64,000 bases of DNA from the NCBI GenBank assembly GCA_028716785.1, contig JAQUPD010000001.1:135114-199113 (forward strand), read 5' to 3'. The stretch comes from Fidelibacterota bacterium. Lineage in GTDB: Bacteria > Fidelibacterota > Fidelibacteria > Fidelibacterales > Fidelibacteraceae. Shown in pieces: positions 55,387 to 62,968 of this stretch (position 1 is the first letter of the stretch; the number at the start of each line of letters is the position of its first letter). Both the position numbers and the translations under genes were made by a program. The notes below the pieces were generated by a model. The model saw nothing but the letters and a program-made list of their open reading frames with translations. It made no database searches and had not been told where the DNA came from.

Positions 55387-56272
55387 AGGTCACCATCTCC
55401 GGTGTATAGTGCATGGTTTTTCGTCGATCCGCCCAGCACATATAGGAAATAGAAACAAAGTATGAAGCCGGCAAACGATGGGCGACGCCTATTTTTACAG
55501 CCAGGGCAGTTGTTTTGCCACCAAATCCCATAGGACCGATTCCAAGAGAATTTATATCCTTCAAAAGGCGAGACTCCAAGGTTGCTAACAGGGGATTTTC
55601 ATTTTCATCATCGACTTTTCGAAACAGCTGTTGTTTAGCTAGGAGCATGCCAGAGGAGCGATCTCCACCGATACCAATCCCTAAAATTCCAGGTGCACAA
55701 CCGCGTCCTTGTGCTTTTACAACAGCATCTAAAACTGTTTTGTAAACACCGTCCAGGTCTCTACCAGCCTTTAAGCTTGTATCAGGAAGAGAATACTGGA
55801 TAGAAACATTTTCACAGCCACCCCCTTTCAACATCAAGCGAACTTCTATAGCAGGTTTTTCCCACTCTACAAAAGTAATAAAAGGAGCCATAATACCCGT
55901 ATTATCACCAGAGTTTTTCCCCGTGAGTGGATCAACGGCATTTGGACGAAGATAAGCCTTTCGCGTAGCTTCCCGCGTAGCTTCCCTTATTGCCTTTTCT
56001 ACTCGTCGCATAGACATTCCTATGGGTAGACTAACATAGTAGATATTCGTACCTGTATCTTGACAAATGGGAGTTACTTTTTCCCGTGCACGCTCAATAT
56101 TTCGTAGAATTGCATCCAGAACCTGGCTTGCCGTACTTCCTTCTTTTTCAGCTTTTTTGGCCATAGTAATGGCCTTTATTACATCGTGAGGTAACTGCGT
56201 AGAAGTTTGCCGAATAAGCTCAAGAAGGGCTGCCTGCAAGGCTTCATCTTGAAAAGATTTTGTTATAGGCAT
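55379..56272 (-). CDS. fumarate hydratase class I, alpha subunit
   Basis: 297 residues. It binds the [4Fe-4S] cluster whose open iron site handles malate and fumarate. The three cluster Cys lie in PICQDTGTN, GGGCENVS and GRGCAPGILGIGIGGD; RPNAVDPLTGKNSGDNTG is the family signature. The enzyme works in the cytoplasm and is oxygen-sensitive, in keeping with an anaerobe. It lies five bases after korB. Fumarase with KorAB would give a partial TCA route, oxidative or reductive. A tartrate-dehydratase function cannot be excluded by eye. Confidence 0.94.
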   Translation of the reverse strand: MPITKSFQDEALQAALLELIRQTSTQLPHDVIKAITMAKKAEKEGSTASQVLDAILRNIERAREKVTPICQDTGTNIYYVSLPIGMSMRRVEKAIREATREATRKAYLRPNAVDPLTGKNSGDNTGIMAPFITFVEWEKPAIEVRLMLKGGGCENVSIQYSLPDTSLKAGRDLDGVYKTVLDAVVKAQGRGCAPGILGIGIGGDRSSGMLLAKQQLFRKVDDENENPLLATLESRLLKDINSLGIGPMGFGGKTTALAVKIGVAHRLPASYFVSISYMCWADRRKTMHYTPEMVTYD

Positions 56273-56277
56273 GTTTA

Positions 56278-57135
56278 TTATGGTTCAAATTGTTCCAAAA
56301 GATCCAAAACTTCAGATTCCCTCATTTTTTCTGCAACCTCTTGCAATTTTTTTAAAATATCAGTATAAATAGGTCTATTTTGCTTATAAATCACGCCAAG
56401 GTGGAAAAAATCGTTATCATTTGCAACTTCAAAAGCACGGACTTCATCCGTAGGCTGGTAGTCTTCAGGAAGAGGTTTAATCTTTTCCCGAATTAACTTA
56501 AACTGTTCCGCTCCTCGAAAGGTAGGACATGGAGAAAGAACTTCCACAAAAGAAAATCCTCGATGGTTAATAGCTTGAGTAAAAATCTCTACTGTATGTT
56601 TGGGATCTCCTGAAAAGGCGCGAGCAACAAATGAAGCTTTATAGGCGATCATCATTCTGACAGGGTTAATGGGTTCATCCATATTTCCATAATAGGTTGT
56701 TTTTGTCTGTTCGCCAACGGGGGTTGTTGGTGAAGCTTGCCCTTTTGTAAGTCCATAGATGGAATTATCCATAACAATATATGTCATATCAATATTTTTT
56801 CTTGCAGCATGGGGAATATGTCCAGCACCAATAGAAAATCCATCGCCATCGCCACCCACAGCAATGACTTTAATGGCGGGATTGCTTAATTTTACCCCTG
56901 TCGCAAGGGGGATAGCCCGCCCATGAATTCCATTAAAACCATAGGTATTTACATAGCCGGGAAGGCGGCTTGAGCAACCAATTCCTGAAACAATCGCCAG
57001 CATATGGGGTGGGATTTGAAGATTTACAAAGGATTGTAAAAGTGCATTTAGAACAGAATAATCACCACATCCAGGGCACCAAATTGGTTTAAGTTCACTT
57101 CTATAATCTTTTATTGTATATTTTTTTTCTTCCAT
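56278..57135 (-). CDS. korB: 2-oxoacid:ferredoxin oxidoreductase subunit beta
   Basis: 285 residues. The subunit binds thiamine pyrophosphate and one [4Fe-4S] cluster: WCPGCGDYSVLNALLQ (cluster Cys), SGIGCSSRLPGY, GDGDGFSIGAGHIPHAARKN (TPP-Mg site, in part) and NSIYGLTKGQASPTT. Together with the alpha/gamma partner it oxidises a 2-oxoacid to acyl-CoA while reducing ferredoxin, or works in reverse. The sequence resembles 2-oxoglutarate-type KorB more than pyruvate PorB, but that is a by-eye judgement. It sits three bases after korA, in one operon with the fumarase genes. Confidence 0.92.
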   Translation of the reverse strand: MEEKKYTIKDYRSELKPIWCPGCGDYSVLNALLQSFVNLQIPPHMLAIVSGIGCSSRLPGYVNTYGFNGIHGRAIPLATGVKLSNPAIKVIAVGGDGDGFSIGAGHIPHAARKNIDMTYIVMDNSIYGLTKGQASPTTPVGEQTKTTYYGNMDEPINPVRMMIAYKASFVARAFSGDPKHTVEIFTQAINHRGFSFVEVLSPCPTFRGAEQFKLIREKIKPLPEDYQPTDEVRAFEVANDNDFFHLGVIYKQNRPIYTDILKKLQEVAEKMRESEVLDLLEQFEP

Positions 57136-57137
57136 AT

Positions 57138-58922
57138 TTATGCATCCTTTTTTTCATATTCTTGAACAATTTTATCATAAATTTGTCCAACCGTAAAAGG
57201 GGCGCCGCCAGTCTGTCGATATGACACTGTTTTCACACCAAAATCACCAAATTGTATAAATCCTCTTAAATAACGGCGAAAGCCACCAGCGTGAGACATT
57301 TCCACAATAATCACCCGTTTTTTACGGCGTAAAAAATCATAAAAGGGTTGTATGAGGAAAGGATAAAGAATTTGGGGAATAATTGCCTGCACTTTGATTC
57401 CGTTTGCATTTGCTTTTGTCACCGCTTCTTTAACGGCACCTTTTGTCGATCCCCAGGCAATAATTCCTAACTCAGCATCTTCAGGTCCATACAAGCGTTC
57501 AAAAGAAAATTCCCGTTTTATTTCGTTAAATTTAGCCCACCGTTTTTTTGTCATCGCCGCATGGATAGAGACATCAGAGGTTGGAAAACCTTTTTCATTA
57601 TGTTCAATTCCTGCAGCTTGGTACATTCCTTTTTCTATTCCTGGCCATGTAACGGGTGATATGCCATTGGGAGTAATTTTAAATCGTGCATAATCCTCGA
57701 GTTCATTTTCAGTGGGTGTCATGCGACGATTAATTTTTTTAAAGCCATATTTCAAATCTTTAAATCGGTGAGGATTGATGGATTCTTTTCGAAGGCCAAT
57801 AAAGGCATCCGAAAGGATAATGACGGGAAGTTGGTATTTTTCAGCGATATAAAATGCCAACACTGTGCAATCAAAACAATCTTCAACATCGGAAGGAGCA
57901 ATGACGACCCGCGGGGCATCTCCATGACTTCCCCAGATTGCCTGCATTAAATCAGCTTGTTCTGTTTTTGTAGGAATCCCTGTTGAGGGCCCCCCCCGTT
58001 GGACATTTACAACAACAATGGGCAATTCAGCCATCCCTGCAAGACCCAGACCTTCAGCCATAAGAGACATCCCAGGACCTGATGTGGCTGTCATGGCTTT
58101 TCTTCCTGCAAAACTTGCACCAATAACAGCATTAATGGAAGCCAATTCATCTTCCATCTGAATAACAACCCCCTTATAGCGAGGCAAATATATTGATAGC
58201 CAATGCATGATTTCAGTTGAAGGCGTAATGGGATAGCCTGCATAAAATTCAACACCTGCATAAATGGCTCCAAAAGCAGTTGCTTCATTCCCTTCCATCA
58301 CTATTCTGGGTTCTCCTGGGGTATATTCAAAAAGTACAGAATCTTGCTTCCGAATTTCTTTTTTTACATATTCTTGTCCTGCCTTTAAAGCCTTTACATT
58401 TTTTTCAACAATCTCTGTTATATTTTTGTCAAATTTTTTTTTAATAGAATTTTGAAGAGCAGCTTTAGGTAAATTAAAAAGTTCTGAAATAACACCCAGC
58501 ATTACAATATTTTTTGCTAAGGTTGTTCCGGCAGACTCGTTTGCAAGTTTTGTGAAAGGAACTTTATACCAATTTTTCATTTTTTCTGATGGAATCGGAA
58601 TGTTTTCCTCAGGAAATTTATCCTCTTCATCACTCACAATAACCACATGATCTTCAAGGAGCATTTCAGACTGAAATTTCATATAATCTTTCCAGCTTAA
58701 AACAACAAGGATATCTAGTTTATCACCTTGTGTTGCTACTGGTTCACTACTCATGCGCACCCGGACAGAACTTTCACCACCGCGAATCTGAGCACCAAAA
58801 CTTTTTAGCATAAAAACAAATAGACCCTCGCTGGACGCAGCATTGACCAAAATTTCTCCTGCAGAAATAATACCATCTCCACCAGATCCCGCAATTCCAA
58901 TGACTATGTTATTAGTTGCCAT
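57138..58922 (-). CDS. korA: 2-oxoacid:ferredoxin oxidoreductase, fused gamma-alpha subunit
   Basis: 594 residues. Residues 1-190 are the gamma (CoA-site) domain (IGIAGSGGDGIISAGEIL, KSFGAQIRGGESSVRVR). The rest is the alpha, pyrimidine-binding part (GNEATAFGAIYAGVEFYAGYPITP in part, QMEDELASINAVIGASFAG, SGPGMSLMAEGLGLAG, QRGGPSTGIPTKTEQADL) and a C-terminal transketolase-type domain (IIVEMSHAGGFRRYL). This fusion is the usual KorA arrangement. It is first in a four-gene cluster korA-korB-fumarase alpha-fumarase beta, which suggests co-regulated central carbon flow and a source of reduced ferredoxin. Confidence 0.94.
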   Translation of the reverse strand: MATNNIVIGIAGSGGDGIISAGEILVNAASSEGLFVFMLKSFGAQIRGGESSVRVRMSSEPVATQGDKLDILVVLSWKDYMKFQSEMLLEDHVVIVSDEEDKFPEENIPIPSEKMKNWYKVPFTKLANESAGTTLAKNIVMLGVISELFNLPKAALQNSIKKKFDKNITEIVEKNVKALKAGQEYVKKEIRKQDSVLFEYTPGEPRIVMEGNEATAFGAIYAGVEFYAGYPITPSTEIMHWLSIYLPRYKGVVIQMEDELASINAVIGASFAGRKAMTATSGPGMSLMAEGLGLAGMAELPIVVVNVQRGGPSTGIPTKTEQADLMQAIWGSHGDAPRVVIAPSDVEDCFDCTVLAFYIAEKYQLPVIILSDAFIGLRKESINPHRFKDLKYGFKKINRRMTPTENELEDYARFKITPNGISPVTWPGIEKGMYQAAGIEHNEKGFPTSDVSIHAAMTKKRWAKFNEIKREFSFERLYGPEDAELGIIAWGSTKGAVKEAVTKANANGIKVQAIIPQILYPFLIQPFYDFLRRKKRVIIVEMSHAGGFRRYLRGFIQFGDFGVKTVSYRQTGGAPFTVGQIYDKIVQEYEKKDA

Positions 58923-59151
58923 GCTTATCGTTATTCCTCCCTGAACTTTTTGATGATATACACTAATATTAACTAATCATGATTTGAGAATTCATATTTC
59001 CTTAATAGTTAGTTTTGTCTTGTTCCCAAAGGTAATCCGCCTTTTAAACGTGCAGGAAGTTACCAAAGAGTCTAAAATGAAACAAGTGAGAGTTGACGTT
59101 TGGTCGGCACACTTTTACCCTTTAGAGTATAGAATAGAAAGAGCTAACTAT

Positions 59152-60666
59152 TTATAGTTTATAAATCTCATGATACTTTGTGTTTAAATATTGCAAAAAC
59201 GGTTTAGGCGATAGTTTTTGACCAGTGACAGAACTCACAAGATCAAGAGGATTATAGCGACGCCCTTGAACATGAATTTTTTCTCTTAGCCATTGTAAGA
59301 AAATAGCAAATTCCCCCATCTGAATTGTTTCCCAAAATCCAGGAATATCAGCAACAGCTTTTTTAAGAAATTGTGCTGCATAGAGATTCCCTAGGGCATA
59401 GGATGGAAAATAACCGATAGATCCCATTGACCAATGGACATCTTGCATCACGCCCATTTTATCATCAGGGGGAGTAAGATCGAAATATTCTTTCATTTTT
59501 GCATTCCAGAGGTCTGGTAATTCAGAGACATTTAATTCTTCATTGATAAGCATTTTTTCAATTTCAAAGCGGAGCATAATATGGAGAGAGTATGTTACTT
59601 CATCAGCATCGATACGGATAAGTGATGGCTTTACCATGTTGATCATTTTGTAAAATGCCTCAACGGATGTTTTTTGAAGGATAGGGAAATATTCTTTTAA
59701 TCGGGGATAAAAATAATGCCAAAAGGGGAGACTTTTGGCAATCATATTTTCCCATAGGCGGGACTGACTTTCGTGAATACCATAACTTGCGGCTTGTCCA
59801 AAGGGTGTACCAAAATGCTCCACAGGCAGACCCTGTTCATATAAGGCATGACCTGCTTCATGAACTGTCGAGAAGAATGCCGATTTCATATCATTTTCAT
59901 AAACCCGTGTTGTAATACGGACATCTGTGGGATGAAAGCCTGTAGTAAAGGGGTGAGCAGAACGATCTTGACGCCCTTTGGTCATATCAAATCCCATCTT
60001 TTCTATAACTTCAAGTCCAAAAGCCCATTGATGTGCCGTATCAAAAGATTCTTTAAGTAAATGATCATCAAGTTTTTCATTAGAATTTTTTATTTTATCC
60101 AATAATTCTAACAGTCCACTTTTTAATTCTGAAAAAAGTGATTCTACCTGTTGGGTTGTTACACCAGGTTCGTACTGTTCCATAAGGGCATCATAGGGTG
60201 TTGTTTTGTAGCCATAATAATCGGCTTGTTTTTTGCACATATCAACAATTTTTTCAAGGTATGGTAAAAACAACTTAAAATCGTTATTGGCACGTGCTTT
60301 TGCCCATACCTGTTGGGATTGGGAGGTTAGGAAGGAAAAGTCTTCGACAAAAGATCGGGGAAGCACAGAGGCATAGTGATAATCTTTCCATATAAGATAA
60401 AGAAGACGTTTTTCCTCTTTGTCTGCATTAGAATTTAGAACATCGCCCGTGTAAAGATTAACAACCTTTTCTAACACTTTTTTAAACGGCTCACCCGTAT
60501 GCATTTCATGAACAAGAGCGCTGAGCCAAGCTAATTGTTCACTTTTAAACTCACCAGCTCCTTCTGGCATATACGTTTCTTGATCCCATTGGACTAATGC
60601 TTGCACAGATTCTGCTTTTGCATGCTTTTTTAGAAGATCAATTAATATATTCAGATTATCATCCAT
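59152..60666 (-). CDS. M32 family metallocarboxypeptidase
   Basis: 504 residues from ATG 60666, after AAGGAG seven bases upstream. It is a Taq/Pfu-type carboxypeptidase, a cytosolic zinc enzyme with broad release of C-terminal residues. VQALVQWDQETYMPEGAG is the typical N-terminal segment, RITTRVYENDMKSAFFSTVHEAGHALYEQGLP (in part) holds the HEAGH zinc motif, and GIHESQSRLWENMI supplies the downstream HES(Q)SR motif with the third metal ligand. Helices dominate. It probably recycles peptides. The TonB operon ends just upstream with a palindromic hairpin that finishes about ten bases before this gene's ribosome site. Confidence 0.95.
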   Translation of the reverse strand: MDDNLNILIDLLKKHAKAESVQALVQWDQETYMPEGAGEFKSEQLAWLSALVHEMHTGEPFKKVLEKVVNLYTGDVLNSNADKEEKRLLYLIWKDYHYASVLPRSFVEDFSFLTSQSQQVWAKARANNDFKLFLPYLEKIVDMCKKQADYYGYKTTPYDALMEQYEPGVTTQQVESLFSELKSGLLELLDKIKNSNEKLDDHLLKESFDTAHQWAFGLEVIEKMGFDMTKGRQDRSAHPFTTGFHPTDVRITTRVYENDMKSAFFSTVHEAGHALYEQGLPVEHFGTPFGQAASYGIHESQSRLWENMIAKSLPFWHYFYPRLKEYFPILQKTSVEAFYKMINMVKPSLIRIDADEVTYSLHIMLRFEIEKMLINEELNVSELPDLWNAKMKEYFDLTPPDDKMGVMQDVHWSMGSIGYFPSYALGNLYAAQFLKKAVADIPGFWETIQMGEFAIFLQWLREKIHVQGRRYNPLDLVSSVTGQKLSPKPFLQYLNTKYHEIYKL

Positions 60667-60686
60667 TTTAATTCTCCTTAAAAAAT

Positions 60687-60714
60687 AAAAGCACACTTAA
60701 TTAAGTGTGCTTTT
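60687..60714 (-). terminator. palindromic hairpin after the TonB operon
   Basis: A perfect 28-base palindrome, AAAAGCACACTTAA and its complement, ending in TTTT on both strands. It lies 33 bases past the tonB stop and just before the M32 gene's ribosome site, so it can terminate the operon, and some read-through may supply the M32 gene. Confidence 0.75.
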
Positions 60715-60747
60715 AATGATTTATTAACCATAACTGAAATCAAATTT

Positions 60748-61404
60748 TTATTTTAATTTAAACACAACGGGAATCGATATCCAGACCCCCACATTTCGAT
60801 CTCGTTGTTTTGCAGGTTTAAACCGAGTTTTTTTAATCGCATCAATAGCGGCTTCATCCAGTCCTGTATTCGGGATTCCCTGCAAAACCACACAATCTGT
60901 TACAATACCCTGTTCATTAATAAAAGCTTGAATAATGACGGTCCCTTCAATTTGTGCTTCCCGTGCAATTTCGGGGTAGATAATATTTCTTAAAATTGCT
61001 TGTGACCCACCAATTGGCTCCGGGGGTTCATCATAGGGAATAAATCGCACCCTTCGAACGGTATCTTGTCTGTTTTCCACAGGGGGAGGTGGAGGAGCAT
61101 CCATCAATTCAAACTCCTCAAAGTCCAATTCTTCCATGGTAATATCTTCTGCAACTTCTTCATCCTCACTCATTACCGGGATTGTTGGACGTTGTGGAGG
61201 AGCTGATTGTTGAATCTGTTGCGTTGGCGGAATGTCGATCACTTCAATCTGTATTTGTGGACCTGTTGTTTCCAAGGTTGTTTCGCTTTCAAATTTGGGC
61301 ACGAGATAAAAAATTAATATTATTAAAAAAACAACCAAAGCACTAGAAACTTCTGCGATAAACGTTGATCGTTCTTTAAATCTTTCAAATTCCTTTGCAG
61401 ACAT
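60748..61404 (-). CDS. TonB-family energy transducer
   Basis: 218 residues. One N-terminal membrane helix (about 20-38, ALVVFLIILIFYLVP) is preceded by a cytosolic tail; then a Pro- and acid-rich periplasmic linker (IDIPPTQQIQQSAPPQRP, APPPPPVENR) and a C-terminal TonB domain (YPEIAREAQIEGTVIIQAFI, GLDEAAIDAIKKTRFKPA). It passes the proton-motive force harvested by ExbB/ExbD to outer-membrane transporters or to another envelope machine. It is the last gene of the exbB-exbD-exbD-tonB operon. No TonB-dependent receptor gene lies in the window, so its client is unknown. Confidence 0.93.
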   Translation of the reverse strand: MSAKEFERFKERSTFIAEVSSALVVFLIILIFYLVPKFESETTLETTGPQIQIEVIDIPPTQQIQQSAPPQRPTIPVMSEDEEVAEDITMEELDFEEFELMDAPPPPPVENRQDTVRRVRFIPYDEPPEPIGGSQAILRNIIYPEIAREAQIEGTVIIQAFINEQGIVTDCVVLQGIPNTGLDEAAIDAIKKTRFKPAKQRDRNVGVWISIPVVFKLK

Positions 61405-61419
61405 TGTGATTGTACTCCA

Positions 61420-61830
61420 TTAATAATTTGCTGTAATAGCTGAATAATTCACACGCAGTGCGTCAGCCTCACGAAGTTCATTATGAATGCTAGAAATTAC
61501 ACCCATCTGAACATTTCGGTCTGCCCGGAGAGATACAATTAGTTGTGGATCAGCCACGCGTTTGGAATACATTACCTTACTCACATCACCGATTTTGACC
61601 AATTTATCGTCAATTGAAATCACGCCATCACGTCCGACATAGATATAAGATATATGTCGTTTTGTTTCCACTTTTTCAATCTTTTTTGCTTGCGGTAAAA
61701 GAACCTTAAGTCCTTCAACTTGCCTCATCGTAGTTGTCATCATGAAAAAAATTAACAACATAAAAATTATATCCGGCATTGATGCCGTAGGGATTATAGC
61801 TTTTAATTTTGTTTTTTTCTTTATTGCCAT
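61420..61830 (-). CDS. ExbD/TolR family protein (second copy)
   Basis: 136 residues. The N-terminal tail is basic (KKKTKLKAIIPT), one membrane helix follows (PDIIFMLLIFFMMTTT) with the conserved Asp that carries protons (MPDIIFML), and the rest is a periplasmic ExbD/TolR domain (VEGLKVLLPQAKKIEK, YVGRDGVISIDDKLV, LIVSLRADRNVQMGVI). It is coupled to the tonB gene (15 bases downstream). Two different ExbD proteins in one operon are common in Bacteroidota-type genomes and may form a heteromeric complex. Confidence 0.92.
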   Translation of the reverse strand: MAIKKKTKLKAIIPTASMPDIIFMLLIFFMMTTTMRQVEGLKVLLPQAKKIEKVETKRHISYIYVGRDGVISIDDKLVKIGDVSKVMYSKRVADPQLIVSLRADRNVQMGVISSIHNELREADALRVNYSAITANY

Positions 61831-61843
61831 AATTGTGCCTTAT

Positions 61844-62242
61844 TTATTCTGAATCAGCAATGGATATACGCGTTGCATTCGCCAATTTTAACTGATCTAT
61901 AACCGTTATATAATCTTGATATTTTGTATTTTCTGCTGTTTGCACAGAGAAAATCATCAGTGGATTTTCTGCCAGAAGGCGCGCTGCTTCACGATGAATT
62001 TCATGAGGGGGAATTTCTTTATCATTCATGAGTACTTGTCCAGCTGCATTGACTAAGACATTGGTAATGTTTTTAGGGTTTACCTTAAATTCTCCCCCTT
62101 TTCCAGGCAGGACAAAACCAATCCCTTTATCTGGATCAATAGTCGACACAAGAAGGAAAAAAATCAAGAGGAGAAAGGCTATATCAGCCATAGATGAACT
62201 GGGGATTTCTCCGCTAATGCGATATCTTTTTTTAACAAGCAT
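61844..62242 (-). CDS. ExbD/TolR family protein (first copy)
   Basis: 132 residues with the same layout: a cytosolic tail (KKRYRISGEIPSSS), the Asp-bearing membrane helix (MADIAFLLLIFFLLVSTID) and a periplasmic domain (IGFVLPGKGGEFKV, ITNVLVNAAGQVLMNDKEI, YQDYITVIDQLKLANATRIS). The proton-carrying Asp sits in MADIAFLL. It belongs to the same complex as the ExbB/TolQ subunit 19 bases upstream. Its periplasmic sequence differs clearly from the second copy, so this is an old duplication. Confidence 0.92.
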   Translation of the reverse strand: MLVKKRYRISGEIPSSSMADIAFLLLIFFLLVSTIDPDKGIGFVLPGKGGEFKVNPKNITNVLVNAAGQVLMNDKEIPPHEIHREAARLLAENPLMIFSVQTAENTKYQDYITVIDQLKLANATRISIADSE

Positions 62243-62261
62243 GATTTAATCCAGACTTATC

Positions 62262-62879
62262 TTATTTTTTTTCTTTCATATATTCTGACAACACATCAAT
62301 TAAAAGGACAGAGCTTTTTTCAAGATCAATAACCATCTTGTCGATACGACTCATAAACCAGTTTTGAAAAATAGAAACAATCACTGCTACAACAAGTCCA
62401 AAAAGGGTTGTAAGCAATGCTTCAGAAATACCACTAGCAACAATCGCAGGAGAAATATCATTGGCAGCCGCCACATCATCAAAAGCACTAACCATCCCAG
62501 ATACTGTACCAAGAAAGCCAAGCATAGGTGCAAGGGTTATCACAGTAGTAAGCCAAATTTGATTCTTTTCCAGAAATGCCATTTCCAAAGCACCTGAAGA
62601 ATCAATCACTTTTTCTACACGTTCCAGACCCTGATCCAAACGACTTAGTGCCTCATGATAAATAGCGGCAACAGGACTGCTAGATTTTTCGCACAATTCT
62701 CGAGCAGCTTCTGGTCCTTCTTCTCTTAAGACTCTCTCAATGTCCTTTAGAAATGAGCGGGTTCTTAATTCTGCAGCTGTTAAAGAATAAAACCGTTCAA
62801 ATACAATGATCAGTCCAAAAATGAACACACCAAGAATCCAGTACATAAATGGACCACCCTTCACAAAAAATTCAACCAT
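62262..62879 (-). CDS. MotA/TolQ/ExbB proton channel family protein
   Basis: 205 residues. Three membrane helices are visible: FMYWILGVFIFGLIIVFERF near the N-terminus, then WLTTVITLAPMLGFLGTVSGM and ALLTTLFGLVVAVIVSIFQNW. GFLGTVSGMVSAF and the Thr in helix 2-3 are the family's channel signature. As a pentamer around an ExbD pair it converts the proton gradient to force for TonB. It is the first gene of the operon; an 89-base spacer separates it from the S41 protease gene. No clear Fur box is visible here. Confidence 0.94.
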   Translation of the reverse strand: MVEFFVKGGPFMYWILGVFIFGLIIVFERFYSLTAAELRTRSFLKDIERVLREEGPEAARELCEKSSSPVAAIYHEALSRLDQGLERVEKVIDSSGALEMAFLEKNQIWLTTVITLAPMLGFLGTVSGMVSAFDDVAAANDISPAIVASGISEALLTTLFGLVVAVIVSIFQNWFMSRIDKMVIDLEKSSVLLIDVLSEYMKEKK

Positions 62880-62968
62880 AGATATGAACCTCCGATCTTA
62901 ATTGAATAATTATTTCAAACCACATTGTAAAACATTTTACTTAATGCAATGTTTAATGTCAATTATTT

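Noticed and set aside
55960-55990. Tandem 12-base repeat (CGCGTAGCTTCC twice) inside the fumarase alpha gene, giving REATREAT
   Set aside because: The protein keeps the normal family length around RPNAVDPLTGKNSGDNTG, so this is chance similarity of two REAT codon runs and not an insertion.
62922-62952. ACATTG / CAATGT half-sites upstream of the exbB-type gene as a regulator site
   Set aside because: The arms are six bases with a long spacer in AT-rich sequence, which is expected by chance.
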